Assembly (NCBI GenBank): GCA_938084715.1
Contig: CALKES010000010.1
Span: 1 to 36,936 of the forward strand
Direction of reading: 5' to 3'
Source of the DNA: Candidatus Bipolaricaulota bacterium
GTDB lineage: Bacteria > Bipolaricaulota > Bipolaricaulia > Bipolaricaulales > Bipolaricaulaceae
DNA: 36,936 nt
Part shown: positions 16,593-23,586 of the stretch, one piece after another
Numbering within the stretch: the stretch's first letter is position 1
Layout of the letters: each line of letters begins with the position of its first letter
Notes under the pieces: generated by a model
What the model saw: the letters and a program-made list of their open reading frames with translations, nothing else
What the model was told of the DNA's origin: nothing
Database searches by the model: none
Made by a program: the position numbers and the translations under genes

Positions 16593-17140
16593 CGTTCCTC
16601 CTTCAATCCCACGTGGGCCAGACCCTCCTCCAGCTCCCGCTCCACGAACGCGAGCACATCGGGGTGGGTGAGCGGAACCTCCCCGAGGTGCTCCCGGAGC
16701 TCACGGGTGGAAAGGGTCCACGCCGCCCGATCATCCCTGAGCTCGACGGTGAACTCAACCTCGGGGTGGGTGGCGAGGAGGGGGACGAGGGTCCCGGGGA
16801 GGTCCCCCAGGGGCGGCCGGTCGGGGTGGTCCCACCCCAGCCGGGCCCAGACCCTTGTCCCTCCCCCCTCCCTTCCCTCGACCCGGCACTCCCCGCCCGT
16901 CGCCTCGGCGGTCTGGACAAGGAGAGGGAGCCCAAGCCCGACCCGGGCCCCGGGCTTTGTGGAGAAGAAGGGGTCCGTGACCCGAGAGAGGAGGTCCTCC
17001 GGGATCCCCGCCCCGTCGTCGACCACCTCGAGGAGGAGGCTGTCCCCCCTCCGGGCGAGGGAGATCCCGATCGAGCGGGCGCCGGCCCGGAGGGAGTTTT
17101 GGACGAGGTCCGCCAGGTGCATGGCGAGGTCGGCGATCAC
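16589..17140 (-). CDS. GHKL-type ATPase (histidine-kinase fold) of hydrogenase operon
   Basis: Protein of 183 residues that is mostly a GHKL ATP-binding domain: N box HLADLVQNSLRAGA, G1 box DDGAGIP, G2 box GLGLPLL. It has no sensor region and no phospho-acceptor histidine domain before the N box, and about 80 residues of unknown type follow. Genes of this shape usually sit beside hydC in [FeFe] HydABC operons, where their role is not settled; a regulatory role is plausible. The GTG start overlaps the hydC stop, and the stop overlaps the next GTG. Confidence 0.85.
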   Translation of the reverse strand: MIADLAMHLADLVQNSLRAGARSIGISLARRGDSLLLEVVDDGAGIPEDLLSRVTDPFFSTKPGARVGLGLPLLVQTAEATGGECRVEGREGGGTRVWARLGWDHPDRPPLGDLPGTLVPLLATHPEVEFTVELRDDRAAWTLSTRELREHLGEVPLTHPDVLAFVERELEEGLAHVGLKEER

Positions 17141-17610
17141 CCCGCGCTCCCCCGGATCCGGCGCAGGATCCCCTTGACCTTCTTCGGGTCGAGTTTCCCG
17201 TACACCTCGTCATCCACCATCATCACCGGGGCCAGGCCGCACGCCCCGAGGCAGCGAACTCCCTCGACGGTGAACAGGCCGTCGGCCGAGGTCCCCCCCA
17301 GGCCCACCCCGAGCTCCTCCTCGATCGCCTTGAGGACGGACTCCGCCCCCCGGACGTGGCACGCCGTCCCCAGGCACAGCCGCAGGGTGTGCTTACCCAC
17401 CGGGCTGGTGCGGAAGAAGTGGTAGAAGGTGACGACGCCCCGGACCTGGGAGGGGGGGACCCCCAGCGCCCGGGCCACCGTGGCCTGGGCCTCGGGGGGG
17501 ATGTAGCCGAGGGAGCTCTGGACCCGGTGGAGGGCCTGGATGAGCTCGGAGGGCTTTCCGGCAAACGGCTTGACGAGTTCGGCAACCTTGGACTCTACGG
17601 TGGTCGTCAA
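17137..17610 (-). CDS. hydC: HydC/HoxE-like NuoE-family [2Fe-2S] subunit
   Basis: Partner of HydB in the flavin module. The 157-residue protein has an N-terminal helical bundle (HRVQSSLGYIPPEAQ region) and the thioredoxin-like fold with ligands CLGTAC and CLGAC. The start is a TTG at 17610 with an excellent AAGGAGGA just upstream; it shares TTGA with the stop of the PHP gene. No in-frame ATG or GTG fits better. Confidence 0.94.
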   Translation of the reverse strand: MTTTVESKVAELVKPFAGKPSELIQALHRVQSSLGYIPPEAQATVARALGVPPSQVRGVVTFYHFFRTSPVGKHTLRLCLGTACHVRGAESVLKAIEEELGVGLGGTSADGLFTVEGVRCLGACGLAPVMMVDDEVYGKLDPKKVKGILRRIRGSAG

Positions 17611-18362
17611 CGGTCCTCCTTGATCTCGGGGCCGGGGCGGACGCGGCGCCCCCCCTGGCCCAACACGGCCAGCCGAAGCTCCCCCAGGCTCGGCTCGGCG
17701 AGGAAGAGCTCCGTCCACGCCCTCCCGATCTCCGCCGGGTAGTGGGCGTCCGAGCCCCGGAGGAGGGCCTTCCCGGCGAGGGCCGGCCAGCTCTGGAGGG
17801 CGGCGGAGACGGGGGTCCAGGGGGCGATCTCCACCGCCGGCCACTCCCCGGGGGGGAAGAGCCCGAGGACGGCGAGGAGCCCCCCCGGAAGTCGGTCCAC
17901 GTGGGCGGGGACGGCGAGCCCCCCCAGGGCCTCGACCCGCCGCACCACCTCGGCCAGCGGGAGGGCAACCGGGGAGAGGAGGAGTCGCTCCTCCCGCCGG
18001 ACGATCTCCCCTTCCTCGTCGACCACGACCTGGTCCCCGAACAGCTCGGGGTCGCAGGGGACCTCGGGAAGGACGGCATGGAGCTCCGCCTGGAGCTCTA
18101 GCGCGGGTTCTTCGTCGGCAAAGTACGCCAGGACCTCGACCTCTTCGGCGGCCTGAATTTCCATGCCCATAAGGACGGCCGGACGTCCGGCGGCCAGCCG
18201 CCGGACGTAGGGGCCGTTCTCGGCGGCATTGTGGTCGCAGACGGCGATGAGATCAAGCCCGGCGCGGCGGGCCTCGGCCACGATCCGGGCCGGGGAGAGC
18301 TCCAGGCTCCCGCAGGGGGAGAGGGCGGAGTGGATGTGGAGGTCGGCCCGCCACCACCTCAT
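17607..18362 (-). CDS. PHP-domain phosphoesterase-like protein
   Basis: Predicted metal-dependent phosphoesterase of 251 residues. Motifs of the PHP fold are visible: DLHIHSALSPCG at the N-terminus, VCDHN about residue 40, PAHVDR in the middle and GSDAHY near the end. Relatives often occur in HydABC-type hydrogenase operons next to DRTGG proteins, with no known substrate. The ATG overlaps the stop of the second DRTGG gene. Confidence 0.85.
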   Translation of the reverse strand: MRWWRADLHIHSALSPCGSLELSPARIVAEARRAGLDLIAVCDHNAAENGPYVRRLAAGRPAVLMGMEIQAAEEVEVLAYFADEEPALELQAELHAVLPEVPCDPELFGDQVVVDEEGEIVRREERLLLSPVALPLAEVVRRVEALGGLAVPAHVDRLPGGLLAVLGLFPPGEWPAVEIAPWTPVSAALQSWPALAGKALLRGSDAHYPAEIGRAWTELFLAEPSLGELRLAVLGQGGRRVRPGPEIKEDR

Positions 18363-18691
18363 GGATGGAGGAGACGGTGGAGGCGCCCGGCGACCTCGAA
18401 CGCGGGCTCGGAGGAGAGGAACAGGTTCACCCCCTCCGCCGCGGCCCGGGCCACCACGTCGGGGCTCGGCCGGTTGCCCCGGGCGAACACGACCCCCGCG
18501 AGATCCCGGAGCTTGGCCACAGCGACGACGTTGAGGTGGCGCTGGTGGGTGATCCAGAGGTCCCCGGGCCGGGCGTGGGCCAGCACGTCGGAGAGGAGGT
18601 CGGAGCAGTACCCGCCCCCCACCTCCCGGGTGAGATCCCCGGTGGCGAGGGCCTCCAGTCCCAATTCGGCGACGACGCGCGCGAGCTTCAT
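18359..18691 (-). CDS. DRTGG-domain protein (second copy)
   Basis: Small 110-residue protein of the DRTGG family, a fold thought to bind nucleotides or act as a regulator. It starts MKLARVVAELGLEALATGD and contains YCSDLLSDVLAHARPGDLW, the same pattern as its paralogue at 19122-19520. AGGAGG before the ATG overlaps the TAG stop of the upstream ATPase gene. The function is unknown. Confidence 0.8.
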   Translation of the reverse strand: MKLARVVAELGLEALATGDLTREVGGGYCSDLLSDVLAHARPGDLWITHQRHLNVVAVAKLRDLAGVVFARGNRPSPDVVARAAAEGVNLFLSSEPAFEVAGRLHRLLHP

Positions 18692-18700
18692 CGGCTCCTC

Positions 18701-19159
18701 CTAGAAGAACGGGACCCCAAGGAGGATCGTGGCCCGGACCACCGTGCCCTTCCCCACCCGGGATCGGATCTTAAACAGGTCGGAGTTCTGCTCCATGTTG
18801 GTGATCCCCAAGCCCGCCCCGAACCCCAGCTCCCGGGCCCAGTCCGGGGCGGTGGAGTAGCCGGGCTGGCTGGCGAGGTCCACGTCGGCGATCCCGGGGC
18901 CCCGGTCGGAGAAGAGGAGCTCCACCCGGTCCTCCTTGACGAGGAGGATGATCCGCCCCCCCTCGGAGTAGAGGACCATGTTCATCTCCCCCTCGAAGCA
19001 GACCACGCTCGCCCGCCGGACGACGTCGGGGCTCATCCCCAGGGCGAGGAGCTCCCTCCGGACCTCGGTGGAGACGGTCCCGGCCCGGTCGAGGTCCCGG
19101 GGGGCGACCTCGTAGATCCGCCTAAGCCGCAGGGCGGGCGGGGCCTGAGGGGAGGTCAA
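18701..19159 (-). CDS. Anti-sigma-factor-like ATP-binding protein
   Basis: RsbW/SpoIIAB-like GHKL ATPase of 152 residues. Its ATP-site motifs are visible: FEGEMNMVLYS (N box), DRGPGIAD and GFGAGLGITNM. In other genomes such proteins stand between DRTGG genes in hydrogenase operons and are thought to regulate. I take a TTG start at 19159, which overlaps the first DRTGG gene by 38 nt and has no clear Shine-Dalgarno sequence; homologues have about this N-terminus, but the start is uncertain. Confidence 0.82.
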   Translation of the reverse strand: MTSPQAPPALRLRRIYEVAPRDLDRAGTVSTEVRRELLALGMSPDVVRRASVVCFEGEMNMVLYSEGGRIILLVKEDRVELLFSDRGPGIADVDLASQPGYSTAPDWARELGFGAGLGITNMEQNSDLFKIRSRVGKGTVVRATILLGVPFF

Positions 19160-19520
19160 GGCGGAACCCCTTGCGTTTCGCGGGGCGGAGCCCGGCCTGG
19201 TAGAGAAGGCCGCAGGTCTCGTACATGTCCCTGGAGGCGGCGAGGAGGGGGATCCCTGCCCCGGCGGCGTACTCCACCGTGGCCTGGGTCGGGTACTTCC
19301 CCCGGACGAACAGGACCGCCCCCATGTTCATCACCTCCGCCACCCGCACCACCTGGGGGGTGGTCATCCCGGTGATGAGGAGGACCCCTTCCTCCTGGAC
19401 CATGGCCAGGACGTCGGAGAGGAGGTCGGCGGCAAACGCCCGGGTCACCTCCCGCTCGGCGTGCTCCGCCCCGGTGACGAACTCCGCCCCAAGGAGCCCT
19501 GCGAGGTCGGCGAGCTTCAT
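19122..19520 (-). CDS. DRTGG-domain protein (first copy)
   Basis: A 132-residue DRTGG-family protein with FAADLLSDVLAMVQ and a segment (VRGKYPTQATVEYA) like the ones in regulators of hydrogenase operons. A strong AGGAGG overlaps the stop of apgM and lies close before the ATG. It is a paralogue of the gene at 18359-18691 and is separated from it by the anti-sigma-like ATPase. The role is unknown; a nucleotide-sensing regulator is a guess from the family. Confidence 0.8.
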   Translation of the reverse strand: MKLADLAGLLGAEFVTGAEHAEREVTRAFAADLLSDVLAMVQEEGVLLITGMTTPQVVRVAEVMNMGAVLFVRGKYPTQATVEYAAGAGIPLLAASRDMYETCGLLYQAGLRPAKRKGFRLDLPSGPARPAA

Positions 19521-19528
19521 CGTTCCTC

Positions 19529-20761
19529 CTAGGAGCCGAACTTGGGCCCGAGGTCGCAGTACCCGAGGAGCTGGGGGACGAGCCGGCCCGTAAAGCGGCC
19601 GAGCCCCCCTTCCCCCGCGGCCCGTTCCCCAAACGCCCGGACCCGGTCCGGCCGGACCGCGGGGCCCACAAACAGGGCCGGGACGGGGTCGGCCGTGTGC
19701 TCCTTCACCCCCGGGGGCGTGGTGTGGTCCCCCGAGACGCAGAGGTGGACCTTGTCCAACGGGAGCCTCGCGACCAGGGTCCCGAAGAACTCCCGATCGA
19801 TCCGCTCGATGAAGGCCCGCTTGGCCTCGGCGTCCCCGTCGTGGGAGGCGTTGTCGGTGCCCTTGATGTGGACGAAGACGAGCTCGGCCCGGTCGAGGGC
19901 GGCGAGGGCGGCGTCGGCCTTGGCCCGGAGGTCGGTCTTGAGGTCCCCCGTGGCCCCGGGGACGTCGAGGACGGTGAGGCCAGCGAGCTTGGCCACGCCC
20001 TTGTACAGGGCCCCGCCGGCGACGCAGACCCCCCGAATCCCGTACTCGACGGTGATCGGCCGGAGGTGGGGCATGACCGCCGCCCCCCGGAGGAGGACCG
20101 CGTTGGCAGGCCTCTCCCCCCGCCGGATCCGCTCCCGGTTGAACGGGTGGTCTTGGAGGACCTCGTGGGCCCGCCGGGTGAACAGGTTCACCGCATCGGC
20201 GGTCCTCCCCGCCGCCGGCTCCAGGGGCCGGCACCGCTCCACGGGCTTCCCCTCCTTCCGGGGGTCCGTGTCGGTGACCGCCGGGGAGGCCCCGGCCCCC
20301 CGGAGGACGAGGGCCCCCCGGTGCTCGGTGGAGACGCGGAACAGAAGCTCGAGCCCGAACTCGTGGAGGTCGATCCCGGCGATCGCCCCCTCGAGGGGCT
20401 TCCCATCGGGGAGCCGCCCCGCCCGCCGGTCCACGACCACGAGCTCCCCACCCCGCTCCTCCACCGTGGCGAAGTTGGCGCGGAAGCAGACGTCCCCGCC
20501 CCGGACGTCGAGGCCGATCCCCAGGGCCTCGAACGCCCCCCGGCCCGTGTAGACCCTGAACGGGTCGTAGCCGAAGATGGAGAGGTGGGAGGTATCGGAG
20601 CCGGGGCGGACGCCGGGCCCCACGGGGTCCATAAGCCCCACGGCCCCCCGGGCGGCGAGCTCATCCAGGACCGGGGTCGCCGCGGCCTCGAGGCAGGTGG
20701 AACCCCCGAGGTCCGTCGGCCGGCCCCCCAGCCCGTCCAAGATCACCAGGATCCCCGGCAT
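19529..20761 (-). CDS. apgM: 2,3-bisphosphoglycerate-independent phosphoglycerate mutase, archaeal type
   Basis: Interconverts 3- and 2-phosphoglycerate in glycolysis and gluconeogenesis. The 410-residue protein is of the alkaline-phosphatase superfamily ApgM type: ILDGLGGRP at the N-terminus (metal Asp), SDTSHLSIFGYDP with the phospho-acceptor Ser, and later HIKGTDNASHDGD and SGDHTTPP metal motifs. The ATG comes 1 nt after the stop of the TatT-like gene, so cotranscription is likely. Its presence before hydrogenase genes is unusual but may simply tie carbon flow to H2 metabolism. Confidence 0.94.
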   Translation of the reverse strand: MPGILVILDGLGGRPTDLGGSTCLEAAATPVLDELAARGAVGLMDPVGPGVRPGSDTSHLSIFGYDPFRVYTGRGAFEALGIGLDVRGGDVCFRANFATVEERGGELVVVDRRAGRLPDGKPLEGAIAGIDLHEFGLELLFRVSTEHRGALVLRGAGASPAVTDTDPRKEGKPVERCRPLEPAAGRTADAVNLFTRRAHEVLQDHPFNRERIRRGERPANAVLLRGAAVMPHLRPITVEYGIRGVCVAGGALYKGVAKLAGLTVLDVPGATGDLKTDLRAKADAALAALDRAELVFVHIKGTDNASHDGDAEAKRAFIERIDREFFGTLVARLPLDKVHLCVSGDHTTPPGVKEHTADPVPALFVGPAVRPDRVRAFGERAAGEGGLGRFTGRLVPQLLGYCDLGPKFGS

Positions 20762-20762
20762 C

Positions 20763-21605
20763 CTACTTCCCCTCGATCTGCCCCATGAGGGCCACAGCCC
20801 GAACCTTCACGTACCCGTTCTCCAGGGCCTCCTCCCCGACCGGGGCGTCGATGATCTTCTGGAGCTCGGCGCGGGCCTCGGCCCATCGTTCGGCCGGCAT
20901 GAGGTAGTACTCAGCGTAGAAGAGCCGGTTCTCGAGGTAGTCGGGGTAGGAGGCGATCGCCTCCTCGAGAAAGGCCTTCACCTTCGCCGGGTCCTTGCTG
21001 AACGGGTGCTTGGCCCAGTACCCGGCCAGAGCCCGCAGGGGCCCTCCGAAAATGTAGCCCCGGTCGAGCTCCAGGCACCGCTCCATCAGGGCCATGAGCT
21101 TCTTGTCGTCCCCCCGCAGGGCAGCGGCGAGGAGCCCCACCGCACCCCCCAGCTCGACCTTCCGCGCCCAGTTGGAGTAGGTCCAGAACAGGGCCGCGAC
21201 GTCCGTGGAAACCTTCACCGCCTCGACGAACCCCCGCTCCCGTTCGACCCGGAAGAACTCGGGGTCGGTCCGCAGGGCCCGTTCCCCGTACTCCTGGCCC
21301 CTGGCGTGACCGTCCGACTTCTCCTTGTCGGGGAGGAAGAGGTCGGCCAGGGTGTAGTAGAAGCGGGAAAGCCTGCCGAGGATGTAGGCATTGGTGCTAT
21401 CCTGGGCCAGAGCTTGCTCGTAGAGGGCGATCGCCCGCTCGAGGAGGGCCCGCAGGGCCGGGGCCTCGCTCTCCACGTACTGGGTTGCCCACAGCTCGGT
21501 AAACAGGGCGTCGGCTTGGGAGATGAGGTCCGCGGTCGTCTGACCGAGGGAGGGTGCCGCCAACGCGGCCAGAAGTAGCAGGACAGCCGTCCACTTCGTA
21601 CGCAC
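20763..21605 (-). CDS. TatT-like secreted TPR protein (TRAP transporter component family)
   Basis: Protein of about 280 residues with a signal peptide (WTAVLLLLAALAAPSLG) and then helical repeats of the type seen in TatT, a periplasmic TPR protein linked to TRAP transporters. The family-like C-terminal part reads GGPLRALAGYWAKHPFSKDP and SYPDYLENRLFYAEYYL. There is no lipobox cysteine, although many relatives are lipoproteins. No TRAP genes are nearby. The start is one of two adjacent GTGs (21605 or 21608) after GGAGGTGG. It appears to be the first gene of the hydrogenase operon. Confidence 0.75.
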   Translation of the reverse strand: MRTKWTAVLLLLAALAAPSLGQTTADLISQADALFTELWATQYVESEAPALRALLERAIALYEQALAQDSTNAYILGRLSRFYYTLADLFLPDKEKSDGHARGQEYGERALRTDPEFFRVERERGFVEAVKVSTDVAALFWTYSNWARKVELGGAVGLLAAALRGDDKKLMALMERCLELDRGYIFGGPLRALAGYWAKHPFSKDPAKVKAFLEEAIASYPDYLENRLFYAEYYLMPAERWAEARAELQKIIDAPVGEEALENGYVKVRAVALMGQIEGK

Positions 21606-21632
21606 CACGACCACCTCCAGGGGGTTTTCCGT

Positions 21633-21661
21633 ACTATACGGACGCCCCCCGGAGCCGGCAA
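21633..21661 (-). promoter_or_regulatory. Promoter of the TatT-apgM-hydrogenase operon
   Basis: On the minus strand TTGCCG (21661-21656) and TATAGT (21638-21633) are separated by exactly 17 nt, about 28 nt before the GTG with its GGAGGTGG. It is the only convincing leftward promoter I see between here and 7046. Confidence 0.65.
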
Positions 21662-21670
21662 CGTCGGCCC

Positions 21671-21700
21671 GTGGCAGGGGACAGGAAGCCCCGCTATAGT
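21671..21700 (+). promoter_or_regulatory. Promoter of the ferredoxin gene
   Basis: GTGGCA (21671-21676) and TATAGT (21695-21700) with an 18-nt spacer, followed by a short leader with AAAAGGAGGTG before the ATG at 21728. It is back to back with the leftward operon promoter. Confidence 0.6.
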
Positions 21701-21727
21701 AGGGCCCCAACCTGAAAAGGAGGTGTC

Positions 21728-21907
21728 ATGGCGGTCAAGGTCGATCACGATCTGTGCACGGGGTGCGGCCTGTGCACCCAGGTGTGCCCCGAGGTGTTCG
21801 AGGTCGGCGACGACGGGTACGCCCACGTGATCCAGGGCGCCAACACAGCCCTCCCGTGCGTGGACGAGGCCGTGGACCAGTGCCCGGTGGGCGCGATCAG
21901 CAAGTAG
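21728..21907 (+). CDS. Single [4Fe-4S] ferredoxin
   Basis: Small 59-residue electron carrier, about the size of Thermotoga ferredoxin. Cluster ligands are CTGCGLC near the N-terminus (Cys10, 13, 16) and the Cys in DQCPVGA near the end; Cys20 (QVCPE) and the Cys in LPCVDE are placed to form the disulfide known from Thermotoga. AAAAGGAGGTG before the ATG is a near-perfect ribosome binding site. With its own promoter and terminator it is likely expressed at high level. It is a natural partner for both hydrogenases in this window. Confidence 0.95.
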   Translation: MAVKVDHDLCTGCGLCTQVCPEVFEVGDDGYAHVIQGANTALPCVDEAVDQCPVGAISK

Positions 21908-21912
21908 AAAGG

Positions 21913-21944
21913 GGGGACGGGCCCAAGGGCCCGTCCCCTTCTTC
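21913..21944 (+). terminator. Strong intrinsic terminator after ferredoxin
   Basis: A perfect 12-bp inverted repeat (GGGGACGGGCCC, AA, GGGCCCGTCCCC; 21913-21938) is followed by TTCTTC. The tail is pyrimidine-rich and not a pure T run. It starts 5 nt after the ferredoxin stop and ends right at the patatin ATG. Confidence 0.8.
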
Positions 21945-22724
21945 ATGAAGCGGGTGGGGCTGGCCCTCAGTGCGGGGGGGGCCCGGGGGATCGCCCACGT
22001 TGGCGTCCTCCAGGCCCTTCTCGAGGCGGGGATCCCCGTGGGGGCGGTGGCGGGGACGAGCGTGGGCGCCTACGTCGGGGGCCTGTTCGCCGCCGGAGTC
22101 CCCCTGGACGAGATCACCCAGCTGTGGGAGGAGGCGGGGCTGTGGCAGACGGCGCGGTTCCTCCTCCCCACCGTCCCCTGGCGGGGGTGGAGCACGGGGG
22201 AGGAGCTGCGGCGGAGGCTCCGGGGGATGGTCGGGGAGCGGCGGATCGAGGACCTCCCCATCCCATTTGCGGCCGTGGTCACCGACCTCCACTCCGGACA
22301 GGCCGTCGCCCTGCGGCGGGGGGACCTCGTGGACGCGATCCGGGCCTCGATCTCTGTGCCTGGTCTCTTCGTCCCGGTGGAGGTCGAGGGCCGGACCGCC
22401 ATCGACGGGGGGGTCGTCCACCCCCTCCCCGTGGACGTGGCCCGGGCCCTCGGGGCCGAGGTGGTGGTCGCGGTAGACGTCCTTCTCCCCCCGGAGGAGA
22501 AGCGCCTCGGCCGGGTGACGGTGTTCTCGGTCCTCTTCCAGATGGCAACGATCTTCCAGAAGCGGATCGCGGACCTGGAGATCGCGCTCCTCCGCCCGGA
22601 GGTGGTGATCCGCCCTCGCTTTGGGGATCGGGCTCCGACCTACACCTCGGCCGGGGAGGGGCGCGCGGCGGGGTACCGGGCCGCCCAGGAGGCCCTGCCC
22701 GGGCTCCAGGCCCTCCTCGGATGA
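21945..22724 (+). CDS. Patatin-like phospholipase, RssA-type
   Basis: Serine acyl hydrolase with the patatin fold. The 259-residue protein has the oxyanion loop SAGGARGIAH at residues 9-18, nucleophile elbow GTSVGA, and the second dyad residue in DGGVVHPLP. The start is fixed because the motif begins at once after MKRVGLAL. There is no ribosome binding site: the ferredoxin terminator ends at the ATG, so expression must come from read-through or from a leaderless transcript. Its stop overlaps the transporter start (ATGA). The lipid substrate is unknown. Confidence 0.92.
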   Translation: MKRVGLALSAGGARGIAHVGVLQALLEAGIPVGAVAGTSVGAYVGGLFAAGVPLDEITQLWEEAGLWQTARFLLPTVPWRGWSTGEELRRRLRGMVGERRIEDLPIPFAAVVTDLHSGQAVALRRGDLVDAIRASISVPGLFVPVEVEGRTAIDGGVVHPLPVDVARALGAEVVVAVDVLLPPEEKRLGRVTVFSVLFQMATIFQKRIADLEIALLRPEVVIRPRFGDRAPTYTSAGEGRAAGYRAAQEALPGLQALLG

Positions 22725-23572
22725 GGGGCTCCTTCGCGCCGGCAGGGACCCTCGGGTTGGGGGTCCTCTCCCTTTCCTGGGCCGCGCTCCTCATCCGGTT
22801 CACCGCTTCCCCCTCCCTGGCCGTGGCTGCGGGGAGGATGGCCCTCTCCGCCCTGGTCCTCACCCCCGTTGTGGTCGCAGCCCGCCCGCCCCTGTCCCGG
22901 TCAGGAGCGCGGCTCGCCGCCCTGGCTGGGTCCTTCCTCGCCCTCCACTTCGCCCTGTGGACGGAGTCCCTCCGCCTCACCACCGTGGCGAGCTCGGTGG
23001 CTCTCGTCACGACGAACCCGATCTTCGTCGGCCTCCTGTCGTGGGCCGTCCTCGGGGAGCGGCCGTCGCGCGCCCTGTGGGAGGGGATCCTCCTCTCCGT
23101 GGCCGGGGGGCTCCTCATTGGGTGGGGGGACTTCGCCCTCGGGGGGAGCGCGCTCCTTGGGGACATGCTTGCCCTCCTCGGGGCGGTGGCAGCGTCGGCC
23201 TACCTCCTCCTCGGCCGGCGGGCCCGGCAGGAGGGCGCCCTCCTCCCCTACGTCGCCCTCGCCTACGGGGTCGCCGCCCTGCTCCTCCTCGCCGCCGCCG
23301 GAGGGGGCGGGGCGCTCCCGCCTCTCCCGGGAGACTGGCTCTGGATCGGCCTCCTTGCGGCCGGCCCCCAGCTCCTCGGGCACACGAGCGTGAACTGGGC
23401 CCTGCGGCGGTTCCCCGCCTCGGCGGTGGCCGTGGCGATCCTCGGGGAGCCCGTAGGGGCTACCCTGTGGGCGTACCTCCTCTTCCGCGAGGTCCCGAGC
23501 CCCCTCCAGGGGGCCGGGGTGGCCCTGGTCCTCCTCGGGATCGTCCGCGCCCTGCGCGGGGTCCGGCTCTAG
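22721..23572 (+). CDS. EamA/DMT-family membrane transporter
   Basis: Inner-membrane protein of 283 residues with about ten hydrophobic helices in two EamA repeats (roughly 5-140 and 150-280). Typical segments are seen: HFALWTESLRLTTVASSVAL in the first half and GHTSVNWALRRFPAS in the second, with GEPVGATLWAYLLF near the end. Such proteins export metabolites or amino acids; the substrate cannot be told from sequence. It overlaps the patatin gene by 4 nt. Confidence 0.92.
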   Translation: MRGSFAPAGTLGLGVLSLSWAALLIRFTASPSLAVAAGRMALSALVLTPVVVAARPPLSRSGARLAALAGSFLALHFALWTESLRLTTVASSVALVTTNPIFVGLLSWAVLGERPSRALWEGILLSVAGGLLIGWGDFALGGSALLGDMLALLGAVAASAYLLLGRRARQEGALLPYVALAYGVAALLLLAAAGGGGALPPLPGDWLWIGLLAAGPQLLGHTSVNWALRRFPASAVAVAILGEPVGATLWAYLLFREVPSPLQGAGVALVLLGIVRALRGVRL

Positions 23573-23574
23573 GC

Positions 23575-23580
23575 TAGGAT
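23575..23580 (+). promoter_or_regulatory. -10 box of a leaderless ahcY promoter
   Basis: TAGGAT ends 6 nt before the ahcY ATG at 23587 and lies just after the transporter stop. No clear -35 hexamer is seen in the coding sequence upstream. Confidence 0.4.
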
Positions 23581-23586
23581 CAAGGG

